DNA of 12,026 bases. Origin: DATAPE01 sp034667545. Lineage in GTDB: Bacteria; Actinomycetota; CADDZG01; WHSQ01. The stretch covers positions 1 through 12,026 of the forward strand of contig JAXDJR010000040.1 of the NCBI GenBank assembly GCA_034667545.1. Reading direction: 5' to 3'. Shown piece after piece: positions 5,096 through 12,026 of the stretch. The translations under genes and the position numbers were made by a program. Within the stretch, counting starts at the first letter, position 1. Every line of letters starts with the position of its first letter. The notes under the pieces were generated by a model that was not told the origin of the DNA, made no database searches, and saw nothing but the letters and a program-made list of their open reading frames with translations.

Positions 5096-5977
5096 ATGGA
5101 AGGTGAAATGGTTCTCCACCACAAAGAAGTGAAACTGCGCAACCCGGTGATGATCGCTGCGTTTCGGGGATGGAACGACGCGGGCGAAGGCGCCAGCTTC
5201 GCCGCCGCGCACCTGGCTCGCGTCTGGGCCGGAGACAAGATCGCGACCATCGATCCAGAAGACTTCTACGACTTTCAGGTCGCACGCCCCCACGTCGAGT
5301 TGGTCGACGGCTTTAGCCGCAAGGTGACTTGGCCCGCCAACGACTTGTGGGCAGCTCACATCGAGGGAGCCGAGCGGGATGCGCTCGTCCTGGTGGGAAC
5401 CGAGCCAAACATGAAGTGGAAAACCTTCACGCGCTTGATCGTCGACCTCGCCGCCGAGCACGACGTCTCGATGGTGGTAACTCTCGGGGCACTCCTGGCG
5501 GACGTTCCCCATTCGAGGCCAGTCAACATCACGGGAACGGCGGGCGACCGGGATCTGATCGAGCGCCTGGGATTGGAGCGCTCACGCTACGAAGGCCCGA
5601 CGGGCATCGTCGGGGTTCTGCACGAGGCCCTCGGAACGGTCCACATCCCCTCGGCCAGCCTCTGGGCAGCGGTACCGCACTACCTTGCAGTGACACCGAA
5701 TCCCAAAGTGGCGCTCGCTTTGGTGCGCCAGACCACAGACCTCGTCGGTATACCCGCCGAAGTGGAGCCGCTCGAGGCAGCCGCCGAGGCCTACGACGCG
5801 CGCGTATCGGAGATGGTCAAGGCGGACGACGATGTTCAGGCCTACGTCCGGTTGCTCGAAGAACGAACCGATGAGCGAAGCCGCGAGGAAATCATCGATC
5901 TCGGCGATCTGCCTAGTGGGGACTCACTTGCCGCCGAGCTCGAGCACTTCCTGCGCGAACGAGGAGACGCTTCCTAG
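5096..5977 (+). CDS. PAC2 family protein
   Basis: The 293-residue product belongs to the PAC2 (proteasome assembly chaperone 2-like) family, whose bacterial members are common in Actinobacteria but have no established reaction. Diagnostic segments are NPVMIAAFRGWNDAGEGAS near the start, LVLVGTEPNMKWKTF mid-protein (about 103-117), VVTLGALLADVPHSRP and the TGTAGD loop. A Glu/Arg-rich, probably helical C-terminal tail of about 60 residues follows. The start at 5096 is chosen because of a TAGCGT box 5 bases upstream (leaderless). An in-frame ATG at 5108, behind GGAAGG with short spacing, is an alternative. The open frame continues far upstream through the tRNA gene, but that extension is spurious. 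The gene is divergent from the methyltransferase gene. Its stop shares a CTAG with the stop of the convergent neighbour. Confidence 0.88.
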   Translation: MEGEMVLHHKEVKLRNPVMIAAFRGWNDAGEGASFAAAHLARVWAGDKIATIDPEDFYDFQVARPHVELVDGFSRKVTWPANDLWAAHIEGAERDALVLVGTEPNMKWKTFTRLIVDLAAEHDVSMVVTLGALLADVPHSRPVNITGTAGDRDLIERLGLERSRYEGPTGIVGVLHEALGTVHIPSASLWAAVPHYLAVTPNPKVALALVRQTTDLVGIPAEVEPLEAAAEAYDARVSEMVKADDDVQAYVRLLEERTDERSREEIIDLGDLPSGDSLAAELEHFLRERGDAS

Positions 5978-6285
5978 GCCCCCGGCCAGTCCCGCTTCTT
6001 TTCTTCGACGACGGGCCACGCGCCTGCGCTGCTATCGGTTCCCGAAAGGACGTCACCGAGGTCTTTCTTCCCGGCGATGTCCTTCGTGACCGTCAGAAGC
6101 TCGTCGAGCGATGCACGTTTCTTTCCCTCAAGTCGGATGCGCAGAGCCGTGAGCACGTCGGCATGCTCGTCTGAGAGGCCATCGTTGCGCCCGATCTCCG
6201 CCAACGTGTCTGCGGCCTTGCTAATGAGTTTGCGGTCTTCTTTGACCTGCTCTTGAAGTTGTTTCAGCTCATCGCCCTCGGCCAT
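5974..6285 (-). CDS. Hypothetical acidic helical protein (103 aa)
   Basis: No family is recognised. The product is rich in Lys, Glu and Asp. Residues 4-32 form a probable amphipathic or coiled-coil helix (DELKQLQEQVKEDRKLISKA and on). A second helical stretch at about 40-75 is followed by a short tail ending in KKRDWPGA. There is no signal peptide or membrane segment, so it is likely cytoplasmic. The ATG has no Shine-Dalgarno sequence, but TATAAC ends 6 bases upstream with TTGCTG 15 bases further, so the message is probably leaderless. It converges on the PAC2 gene, and the two stop codons share the palindrome CTAG. Codon use resembles the neighbours, and the promoter supports a real gene. 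Confidence 0.65.
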   Translation of the reverse strand: MAEGDELKQLQEQVKEDRKLISKAADTLAEIGRNDGLSDEHADVLTALRIRLEGKKRASLDELLTVTKDIAGKKDLGDVLSGTDSSAGAWPVVEEKKRDWPGA

Positions 6286-6291
6286 AGGCGA

Positions 6292-6318
6292 GTTATATCA
6301 AGTCGGCGTATGCAGCAA
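6292..6318 (-). promoter_or_regulatory. Promoter of the 103-aa gene (leaderless)
   Basis: On the minus strand TTGCTG (6318-6313) and TATAAC (6297-6292) are separated by 15 bp. The -10 box ends 6 bases before the ATG, so transcription would start at or next to the start codon. The spacer is short for a sigma-70 promoter but the -10 box is good. Confidence 0.5.
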
Positions 6319-6345
6319 GGCGCTTCTTGGTCCGGCATAAGCGCC
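6319..6345 (-). terminator. Possible terminator after the PiT gene
   Basis: GGCGCTT and AAGCGCC form a perfect 7-bp stem around a 13-base loop, starting about 9 bases after the permease stop. Only TT follows on the minus strand, and that already belongs to the next promoter. It could end the DUF47-PiT transcript, but weakly. Confidence 0.35.
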
Positions 6346-6353
6346 CGTGAAGC

Positions 6354-7496
6354 TCACGGAGGGGCGTAGAGAACGGCCTCGCGCCTTCTGCGAGCTGTCA
6401 GCAGGATCCCGATGGAAGCCGCGGCAGCAAGCCCTACGGTGGCAGCGCCTTCAGCGGGAACGATGGTGAACAGACCATAGGCGAGCGCTGCGATCAGCGC
6501 CGCGCCAGGAAGCGTCAGGAGCCACGCGTAGAGCACCCTTCCGGTGAGCCCCCAGTGAACCGCCGAGAACCGGTTCGTAGTGCCGACACCGATGACCGCT
6601 CCAGTGATCGTGTGGGTCGTGGAGACTGGGATCCCAAGGTGAGCGGTTGTGAAGAGAGTGGCAGCGGCGGACGTTTCGGCCGCGAATCCGCCGACCGGTT
6701 GCAGCTTGGTGAGCTTCGATCCCAGCGTATGAACGATGCGCCATCCCCCTGCCAGCGTGCCCAGGCCGATGGCAGTGTGGGCAAGCAACACCATCCACAG
6801 CTTTATCGACAGCTCCGCGCCGACCGGCTGGCCTGCGTGGGCGTCGATGAACACCACGGCCGCGATCACTCCCATGGTCTTCTGCGCGTCATTCGCGCCG
6901 TGGCCAAGGGAGAAAGCCGCCGCCGAGACGAGTTGCAATTTGCGAAACACTCCGTTGGCACCTTTCACGGTTCCATGCGTCGATCTGACTATCGGATCGG
7001 TGATCATGAGGACGAGGTTCTCGATGACTACCGCAAGGACGAACCCCACGATGGGCGAGATCACGATAAACAGCGCGATCTTTGTGATCCCCGAAGAGAT
7101 AAGCATCGAGGGCCCCCCGTAGACGAGGGCCGCACCTACGAGCCCGCCTGCAAGTGCATGAGAAGAAGACGTCGGGAGCCCCAGGTACCAAGTCATGAGG
7201 TCGAACGCGATCGCTCCCACCACCGCTGCGAGGATGACGTTGAAGCCATCGGTGCGCGTTGCCAGCCGTCCCAGATCGATGGTGCCGGCTCCCACGGTCT
7301 TGGCTACTGCGGTACCGAAGACCAGGAAGGCAACGAAGTTCCACACCGCGGCCCATGCCACCGCCAGTCGGGGCGACAGTACGCGCGTGGAAACAACAGT
7401 GGCTATCGAGTTGGCCGCGTCGTGGAATCCGTTCACAAAGTCGAAGGCAAGAGCAACGAGGATGATGACTATCGCTTCGAAACTAAGGCCGAACAT
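6354..7496 (-). CDS. pit: Inorganic phosphate transporter, PiT family
   Basis: PiT proteins are low-affinity, cation-coupled permeases for phosphate (or metal-phosphate) in the cytoplasmic membrane. The 380-residue product is almost entirely hydrophobic helices. It shows the family's internal duplication: NGFHDAANSIAT (22-33) matches GHGANDAQKTMG (198-209), and GLPTSSSHALAGGLVGA (106-122) matches GIPVSTTHTITGAVIGVG (288-305). Length is normal for compact bacterial PiT proteins, and the large central hydrophilic loop of long members is absent. Its ATG overlaps the TGA of the DUF47 gene (TGATG), indicating translational coupling, and the accessory protein presumably regulates it. It stands downstream of the pst genes on the same strand. 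The ion that drives transport cannot be read from sequence. Confidence 0.95.
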   Translation of the reverse strand: MFGLSFEAIVIILVALAFDFVNGFHDAANSIATVVSTRVLSPRLAVAWAAVWNFVAFLVFGTAVAKTVGAGTIDLGRLATRTDGFNVILAAVVGAIAFDLMTWYLGLPTSSSHALAGGLVGAALVYGGPSMLISSGITKIALFIVISPIVGFVLAVVIENLVLMITDPIVRSTHGTVKGANGVFRKLQLVSAAAFSLGHGANDAQKTMGVIAAVVFIDAHAGQPVGAELSIKLWMVLLAHTAIGLGTLAGGWRIVHTLGSKLTKLQPVGGFAAETSAAATLFTTAHLGIPVSTTHTITGAVIGVGTTNRFSAVHWGLTGRVLYAWLLTLPGAALIAALAYGLFTIVPAEGAATVGLAAAASIGILLTARRRREAVLYAPP

Positions 7497-8113
7497 CAGC
7501 TCTGTTTGAGAGAGATGGTCTCGATCGTGTTCGCCACGTCTTCGAGGCGGTCAATGCCCTGCTCTATCTGTTCGATGATCTCTTTCCACTTCAGGACATC
7601 CATAGCCTTGTAGTCGCCTGAGAAGAGCTCGGCGATCGTGCGCCGGTAGAAGCGATCGCCTTCGTTCTCGAGGCGGTTGATCTCGATCCAGTACTGGTCG
7701 AGGTCATTCATCTTTCGCAAGTTGGGCATGGCCACCGAAGTCTTGCGGGCAGCGTCCGTCAACGTTTCCATCAGCGAGATCATCTGGGGCAGCGGCTGAT
7801 CGATCTTGTGCAACTGCAAGAACTCGGCCGCGGCCTCGATGTGATCAAGAACGTCATCGAGGTTCGAGGCGAGTTGTTGAATGTCTTCTCTGTCGAACGG
7901 CGTCACGAAGCTGGTATTCAACCGCCGCATCACTTCGTGTGTTAGCTCGTCGCCTTCGTGTTCGAAATCCAGTACCCGCTGCGTCTTCTTGTCCAGATCG
8001 CTGTAGTTCTTTAACAGGTCGAGTAACTCATCCGCGCCTGCGAGAACGGTGCTGGCGAGCTTCTCGAAGAGGTCGAAGAAAGAGCGCTCTCCTTGCAGGA
8101 CTCTCAGGCGCAT
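7496..8113 (-). CDS. DUF47 / PhoU-like Pit accessory protein
   Basis: The family (DUF47, TIGR00153-type) folds as a PhoU-like helical bundle and commonly pairs with PiT permeases, which it is thought to regulate. Two metal-site motifs are visible: EHEGDE (51-56) and ENEGDR (149-154), as expected for the two PhoU-like halves, plus TPFDREDI (71-78) and LDDVLDHIEAAAE (85-97). With the ATG at 8113 the protein has 205 residues and starts MRLRVLQGER. GGAGGT lies three bases upstream and a TAGCCT box at 8145-8150 lies before it. An in-frame ATG at 8164 is less likely, because that -10 box falls inside the extension. The stop overlaps the PiT start by one base. It sits where phoU usually follows pstB and may take over part of that role, which is inference. 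Confidence 0.9.
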   Translation of the reverse strand: MRLRVLQGERSFFDLFEKLASTVLAGADELLDLLKNYSDLDKKTQRVLDFEHEGDELTHEVMRRLNTSFVTPFDREDIQQLASNLDDVLDHIEAAAEFLQLHKIDQPLPQMISLMETLTDAARKTSVAMPNLRKMNDLDQYWIEINRLENEGDRFYRRTIAELFSGDYKAMDVLKWKEIIEQIEQGIDRLEDVANTIETISLKQS

Positions 8114-8144
8114 CAGACCTCCATTGATCGTGTTCGACCTCGGA

Positions 8145-8150
8145 AGGCTA
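8145..8150 (-). promoter_or_regulatory. Candidate -10 box for DUF47-PiT
   Basis: TAGCCT on the minus strand lies 31 bases before the chosen DUF47 ATG, giving a start site near 8138 and a leader with GGAGGT. No -35 is recognised. The Pho-box-like repeats at 8182-8198 lie about 45-60 bp upstream of that start site and could also affect this promoter. Confidence 0.4.
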
Positions 8151-8180
8151 ACCGCACTCTTCATACCTCCGGCGGGTTCT

Positions 8181-8213
8181 GTTCACGTTCCCTTCACCTT
8201 TGGTGGCTAGCCT
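8181..8213 (+). promoter_or_regulatory. Pho-box-like promoter pointing antisense to pstB
   Basis: GTTCACGTTCC and CTTCACCTTTG form an 11-bp direct repeat (TTCAC at 8182 and TTCACC at 8193), close to the PHO-box unit of Actinobacteria. GCTAGCCT begins 13 bp after the second half-site, giving a -10 TAGCCT at 8208-8213. Spacing is identical to the LamG promoter site. As a promoter it reads rightward, away from DUF47-PiT and against the pstB 3' end, with no coding frame behind it. It may instead serve as a PhoP site for the leftward DUF47-PiT unit. Confidence 0.55.
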
Positions 8214-8358
8214 CCTGAAGAAGTAACCGTTTGGGGGTCACCCCCCGGCCCCCTCTCGGTTGCTTAGGCCTGGCCCAAGGATCGGCTCAGCTGCCGGGTC
8301 ACAGGGTCCACTGCGAAAGATGTAGGAAATCGTCCTCGGGCGGCTTAGAGGGAGACCC

Positions 8359-9222
8359 TCACCCGTACTTTCCCGTCACGTATTGCTCGGTCCGTTGATC
8401 GCTTGGATTCGTGAACATCCTTTCCGTGGAGTCCACCTCGATCAGCTCCCCGTCGAGCATGAAAGCGGTCGTGTCCGCAACCCGCGCCGCTTGCTGCATG
8501 TTGTGAGTGACAAGTGCGATAGTGACCCGGTCCTTCAATTCTCCGATCAGTTCCTCGATCTTCAGAGTCGCGATCGGGTCGAGAGCCGAACAAGGCTCGT
8601 CCATGAGCAGAACCTGGGGCTCGACCGCTAACGCTCGGGCGATGCACAGCCGCTGTTGCTGGCCTCCCGACAGGCTAAGGCCAGAGGTCGAGAGTCTGTT
8701 CTTTACTTCCTCCCACAAACCAGCCCCCTGAAGCGCTTCCCGGACGCGATCGGAAATCTCGTCTCGGGGGGTGCCCGTGAACCGGAGGCCAGAAGCGACG
8801 TTGCCGAAGATCGACATGGTGGGGAAGGGATTCGGCTTCTGAAACACCATTCCCACGAAGCGTCGAACTGCCACGACGTCGACATCATCTCCGTGAAGAT
8901 CGATCTCACCGAGCAAAACCCGGCCCTCAGAACGAGCGCCGGCAATCTCCTCGTGCATGCGGTTTATGCAGCGAACCAAAGTCGACTTTCCACAACCGGA
9001 GGGTCCAATAATCCCGGTGACACAAGCAGGCTCAAAACTGAGGTTGACGTCGCGCACAGCCTGTTGGCTCCCGTAGAAGGCATTCAGACCTTCGAGGCGC
9101 ACGTGACGAATGGCGCGTTTCGGGTCTTGGACGTGTTGTGCCTCATCTCTTCCCGCAGCGCCCTCTGCGGGCTGCAGATGATGAAGCCTTGCGGGATGAA
9201 CTTTCTCTTTGATGCCGGGCAT
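8359..9222 (-). CDS. pstB: Phosphate ABC transporter ATP-binding protein PstB
   Basis: This is the ATPase that powers high-affinity phosphate import by PstSCAB. In the 287-residue form it has Walker A GPSGCGKS (73-80), the Q-loop in VFQKPNPFPTMS (Gln128), the ABC signature LSGGQQQR (184-191), Walker B VLLMDEP (204-210) and the H-loop His240 in LVTHNMQQA. The VFQKPNPFP and NMQQAARV segments are diagnostic for PstB among ABC ATPases. The ATG is chosen because AAAGGA lies 7 bases upstream, and a GTG 24 bp earlier is less likely. Compared with E. coli PstB the N-terminus carries about 30 extra residues, rich in His, Arg and Lys, before the first strand. It lies 54 bp after pstA and is the last pst gene. 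No phoU follows directly. Confidence 0.96.
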   Translation of the reverse strand: MPGIKEKVHPARLHHLQPAEGAAGRDEAQHVQDPKRAIRHVRLEGLNAFYGSQQAVRDVNLSFEPACVTGIIGPSGCGKSTLVRCINRMHEEIAGARSEGRVLLGEIDLHGDDVDVVAVRRFVGMVFQKPNPFPTMSIFGNVASGLRFTGTPRDEISDRVREALQGAGLWEEVKNRLSTSGLSLSGGQQQRLCIARALAVEPQVLLMDEPCSALDPIATLKIEELIGELKDRVTIALVTHNMQQAARVADTTAFMLDGELIEVDSTERMFTNPSDQRTEQYVTGKYG

Positions 9223-9276
9223 ATCGAGATCCTTTGCCTTAGTCACAACTCGGTCGCTTCATTGCAGTCCATCGGC

Positions 9277-10182
9277 CTATCGACCGCCCGGCCCGAGCTG
9301 ACGCCGGGATCGAGCCAAGAACGTGCGCGCAATCACATTGATCAACAGGACGAACGCGATCAAAACAAGCGCCGCGGCCCAGGCCTGAGCGTGCTTCGCA
9401 GGGTCAGGTGACTCCGAGAACTGGAAGATTGTCACGGGAATGTTGGGCAACGCTTGCGCCAAGTTGGTTTGTACGAGATTGGGAAAGATCGAGGTAGTGA
9501 ACAACAGCGGAGCGGTTTCCCCTGCCGCGCGCGCCACGGCCAACAATGAGCCAGTGATCATCCCGCTGAAGGCAGTTGGAACAACGACGGTCAGCACCGT
9601 CCGCCACTTGCTTGCCCCCAGCGCCATCGCGGCCTCCCTCACTGTGCCGGGAACCAGGGTGAGAACCTCATGTGATGACCGGGCGACCAGCGGCAGCATC
9701 ACGATCGTTAATGCGACGGAGCCCGCAAGACCGCTTTGCTGATGGCCGACCACCATCAACCCAAAAATGAAGATGCCGACGATGATCGTGGGGACGCCGT
9801 TGAGGACGTCCAGGACGTAGCGGATGGTGAAAGCAGCGCGGGGGCCGGCGAGCTCGCTGGTGTAGATCGCGATCAGGATCCCCAACGGCACTGCGATCGC
9901 TGTTGCAACTGCCACCAAGATCCCTGTACCGATAATGGCGTTCGAGATCCCACCGCCCGTCCCGAAGGGATCGGTTGGAGTGGTCAGAAACCGAAGGTTG
10001 AGTGAGCTGGCTCCTTTCATCAGCACGCTCCCGATCACTAAGGCAAGGGTGCCGACGGCAACCACGGCGCCCACCCAGGCAGTTATCTCTAGAGCGCGGT
10101 TGACGAAGTGGCGGCGCCGAAGATTGCCGACTCCGGAAGTGAATAGGTCCCGTTGAGATAGGCCGTTGTCTGACACGGTCAT
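9277..10182 (-). CDS. pstA: Phosphate ABC transporter permease PstA
   Basis: One of the two membrane subunits that form the phosphate channel of PstSCAB. The 301-residue product has six predicted transmembrane segments after a 30-residue cytoplasmic N-terminus. The segment GGGISNAIIGTGILV precedes the core. The ABC permease coupling loop is REAAMALGASKWRTVLTVVVP (about 190-210), which docks on PstB. It is followed by AVARAAGETAPLLFT, typical of PstA. Its ATG overlaps the pstC TGA by four bases (ATGA), so translation is coupled and the subunits are made in equal amounts. Length is normal for the family. Confidence 0.96.
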   Translation of the reverse strand: MTVSDNGLSQRDLFTSGVGNLRRRHFVNRALEITAWVGAVVAVGTLALVIGSVLMKGASSLNLRFLTTPTDPFGTGGGISNAIIGTGILVAVATAIAVPLGILIAIYTSELAGPRAAFTIRYVLDVLNGVPTIIVGIFIFGLMVVGHQQSGLAGSVALTIVMLPLVARSSHEVLTLVPGTVREAAMALGASKWRTVLTVVVPTAFSGMITGSLLAVARAAGETAPLLFTTSIFPNLVQTNLAQALPNIPVTIFQFSESPDPAKHAQAWAAALVLIAFVLLINVIARTFLARSRRQLGPGGR

Positions 10183-11171
10183 CCGGCTCGCTGTAGGCGA
10201 CTTTGTGCACGCCGGACCAAGAGTCGTGCAACGCCATTGAAGAGAACGGAAAGCGCAAGCAAGATCACCCCGAGATAGGCGATCGAAGAGATCTGGAGCT
10301 GACTCGTCGCACCTTGATACTGGCCGGCGATCCTGCTGGCGAGCGTATCGGCGGGCAAGAAGATATTGGAATGGATCCCTTCTGTGCCCCCGATCACCTG
10401 AGTGACCGCGATCGCTTCACCAACTGCGCGTCCCAAACCGAGGATCACGGCAGCGATGATTCCTGATCGTGAATAGGGAAGGATCGTCGTCTTGATCATT
10501 TCCCACCGGGTCGCACCAAGAGCTAGAGCGGCCTCCTTGGTTCCCGATGGGACGGTTGCGAAGATCTCCCTGGTAAGACTCGACACGATCGGCACCGTCA
10601 TGATCGTGAGAATCAGGATCGCTGGAAGCAGCCCCACGATCGAGTAGTTCGCGCCGAACAGGCTGCCGACCACCGGGATTTTATGGAAGGCGGAGTGCAA
10701 GGCAGGTTCGATGGTCCTCTGCAGAACCGGACCGAGAACGAGGATCCCCCAGAGACCAAGGATCACGCTTGGGATGGCCGCTAACAACTCGACCAAGATG
10801 CCGATCGGTGTCCGCGCGCGACGCGGAGAAAGCTCCGTAAGGAAAAGCGCGATGGCGACCGACAATGGCGTCGCGACAAGGAGAGCCCCGAATGAGCTCA
10901 CAGCAGTACCGAAGATGAACTGTGCCGCCCCGAAGTGACTGTGGACAGGATCCCAGTTGCTGGTTGTCAGAAAGCCCAGCCCGAACGTCGAGATGGCGGT
11001 CCACGCCTCGCTTACGACCTTGTAGGCAAGACCCCCCGCAATCACGGTGGCGCTGATCGCCGCCGTTAACGTGATCGCGTACAACCCGCGGTCTCCGAAG
11101 CGGTCGACGAAACCCCGTCGCGTCCCGCCAAAGAGGGGGTCAACGGTCGACACGGCGTCGGATCTGATCAT
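10179..11171 (-). CDS. pstC: Phosphate ABC transporter permease PstC
   Basis: The partner membrane subunit of PstA. The 330-residue product has about six membrane helices and a fairly long extracytoplasmic loop (around GPVLQRTIEPALHSAFHKIP). The coupling loop is TKEAALALGATRWEMIKTTIL, followed by LGLGRAVGEAIAVTQVIGG, which is characteristic of PstC. The ATG at 11171 is preferred to a TTG one codon earlier. The ribosome site is poor, so translation may depend on the upstream hairpin region or on a processed message. It follows pstS after a 15-bp perfect hairpin and overlaps pstA by four bases. Confidence 0.96.
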   Translation of the reverse strand: MIRSDAVSTVDPLFGGTRRGFVDRFGDRGLYAITLTAAISATVIAGGLAYKVVSEAWTAISTFGLGFLTTSNWDPVHSHFGAAQFIFGTAVSSFGALLVATPLSVAIALFLTELSPRRARTPIGILVELLAAIPSVILGLWGILVLGPVLQRTIEPALHSAFHKIPVVGSLFGANYSIVGLLPAILILTIMTVPIVSSLTREIFATVPSGTKEAALALGATRWEMIKTTILPYSRSGIIAAVILGLGRAVGEAIAVTQVIGGTEGIHSNIFLPADTLASRIAGQYQGATSQLQISSIAYLGVILLALSVLFNGVARLLVRRAQSRLQRAG

Positions 11172-11186
11172 CAACTACTCAGAAGC

Positions 11187-11224
11187 GGACCGGACGACAC
11201 CGGGGAAATGGTGTCGTCCGGTCC
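11187..11224 (-). terminator. Strong pstS-pstC intergenic hairpin (attenuator or RNA-stabilising stem)
   Basis: GGACCGGACGACACC and GGTGTCGTCCGGTCC form a perfect 15-bp stem with an 8-base loop, 24 bp after the pstS stop and 15 bp before the pstC ATG. No T tract follows. In such operons the binding protein is needed in excess over the permease. A stem here would let most transcripts stop or be trimmed after pstS, with some read-through into pstCAB. That role is inferred from position. Confidence 0.7.
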
Positions 11225-11248
11225 TTGCATCGTCCCAGTGAGATCTCG

Positions 11249-12026
11249 CTACCCGCCGATCTGTTGAAGCGCTGTCTTGTCATCGGCGATGACCGACTTT
11301 GGCAGCGTTCCGTAACCCAAGTCCGTCGCAAACGCTTGGCCTGGGCCAAGGACGTAGTTGATGAACTTCTTGATCGAGGCCGCTTTAGGAGTGCTCTTGG
11401 GGATGATCACATAAGTGAATGTCGAATCGGGCCATGCGTTCGTTGCCGATGCCGGCGGGTTGACGATGGAAACCCCAGTTGGTGGCACCGACTTTGCAGT
11501 GGCAGCCGCTGCGTTGATGTTCGCTACGGTGGCCTGTGGAAAGTTGCCCGCTGCGTTCTTCAACAGGGCGTAGTGGAAGGCGCTCGAGTTCACGTAAGCG
11601 ATCGTGAGATAGCCGACAGCTCCGTCGGTCGAGGACACAGCCCCGGCCACTCCAGAGCTTCCATCGCCCCCCACGCCGGTAGGAAATTTCACCTGAGTGC
11701 TAACGCCGACCTGAGAACTGAAGGTCGGGCTGACGTTGGACAGGTAGTCGGTGAAGGCGTAGGTGTCCCCGGACCCGTCAGTGCGATACACCGGTGTGAT
11801 CTTGGTGGGCGGCAGCTTGACCCCTGGGTTCAACTGTGCGATCGCAGAATCATTCCAGCTAGTGACCTTGCCGAGATACATATCCGCGAGGATCTGTCCC
11901 GTCAGCTTGATGTGATCGGGCGCACCCTTCAGGTTGTAGGCCGGCACCACAGCTCCCAGCGACCACGGAAACTGGACGACACCTTTCGCTGCCTTGAGCT
12001 GAGCCGGATTGAGCGGTGCGTCAGAC
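11249..12026 (-). CDS. pstS: Phosphate ABC transporter substrate-binding protein PstS (5' end outside window)
   Basis: The frame is open to the right edge, so the signal peptide and N-terminal part are missing. About 258 residues are present. They contain FPWSLGAVVPAYNL, LADMYLGKVTSWND and the phosphate-loop motif YRTDGSGDTYAFTDYL, whose Asp-Gly-Ser-Gly and Thr residues bind the oxyanion. The C-terminal lobe includes GAVGYLTIAYV. The protein binds phosphate outside the membrane and delivers it to PstCA. In a Gram-positive-type envelope it would be lipid-anchored, but the lipobox lies outside the window. It is the first pst gene seen on this strand and is separated from pstC by the 15-bp hairpin. 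Its promoter is not in the window. Confidence 0.95.
   Translation of the reverse strand, partial: SDAPLNPAQLKAAKGVVQFPWSLGAVVPAYNLKGAPDHIKLTGQILADMYLGKVTSWNDSAIAQLNPGVKLPPTKITPVYRTDGSGDTYAFTDYLSNVSPTFSSQVGVSTQVKFPTGVGGDGSSGVAGAVSSTDGAVGYLTIAYVNSSAFHYALLKNAAGNFPQATVANINAAAATAKSVPPTGVSIVNPPASATNAWPDSTFTYVIIPKSTPKAASIKKFINYVLGPGQAFATDLGYGTLPKSVIADDKTALQQIGG

Noticed and set aside
6555..7613. 352-codon plus-strand frame over the permease gene
   Set aside because: It is antisense to a PiT gene with all family motifs. The product is Arg/Asp/His-rich with no recognisable domain.
8225..8245. GGGGG-TCA-CCCCC hairpin as terminator of the pst transcript
   Set aside because: The loop is only three bases, there is no T tract on either strand, and C/G runs of this kind arise easily in GC-rich spacers.
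1..12026. CRISPR array, insertion sequence, toxin-antitoxin or defence island
   Set aside because: No regularly spaced repeats, transposase motifs, terminal repeats or paired small genes of these types were seen on either strand.

Overview
The window is high-GC DNA of actinobacterial character, probably from an uncultivated or little-studied Actinomycetota lineage. This is inferred from GC-rich codon use, frequent GTG starts, a PAC2-family gene, a DUF2127 membrane protein with an actinobacterial-type Cys-X-X-Cys N-terminus, -10 boxes of the TAGCCT/TAnnnT type, and genes that look leaderless. No marker allows a genus call.

Layout. Bases 1-832 (minus strand) hold a small zinc-ribbon protein coupled to an NAD(P)-binding NmrA-type oxidoreductase that runs off the left edge. 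Bases 833-1244 are mostly without a gene. Bases 1245-4216 (plus strand) hold five cell-envelope or secreted products: a possible 39-residue membrane peptide, a DUF2127 four-helix membrane protein, two small secreted proteins followed by a hairpin terminator, and a secreted LamG/concanavalin-fold protein preceded by a Pho-box-like promoter. Bases 4217-4552 hold a selenocysteine tRNA (minus strand, anticodon UCA, CCA encoded), a partial copy of its 3' end about 93 bp further downstream, and a set of competing hairpins. Next come a DNA-repair O6-alkylguanine methyltransferase (minus) and a divergent PAC2-family gene (plus), separated by only about 21 bp with overlapping -10 boxes, and then a small convergent coiled-coil protein.

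Bases 6354-12026 (minus strand) are a phosphate-uptake block. Transcription order is pstS (truncated at the right edge), a strong hairpin, pstC, pstA, pstB, a gap, then a DUF47/PhoU-like protein translationally coupled to a PiT low-affinity phosphate permease. High-affinity ABC uptake and low-affinity ion-coupled uptake therefore sit together. The DUF47 protein stands where phoU is usually found.

Most of the window is ordinary housekeeping sequence. The signals most worth a second look are: (i) two plus-strand Pho-box-like promoters, about 4.8 kb apart, with identical geometry (11-bp repeat step, then GCTAGCCT at the same distance), one before the LamG secreted protein and one firing antisense into the 3' end of pstB with no gene downstream; (ii) the tRNA-Sec gene, which means UGA may be recoded in this genome, with its truncated 3' duplicate; (iii) the competing hairpins between the methyltransferase gene and tRNA-Sec. 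I found no CRISPR array, insertion sequence or recognisable defence system.
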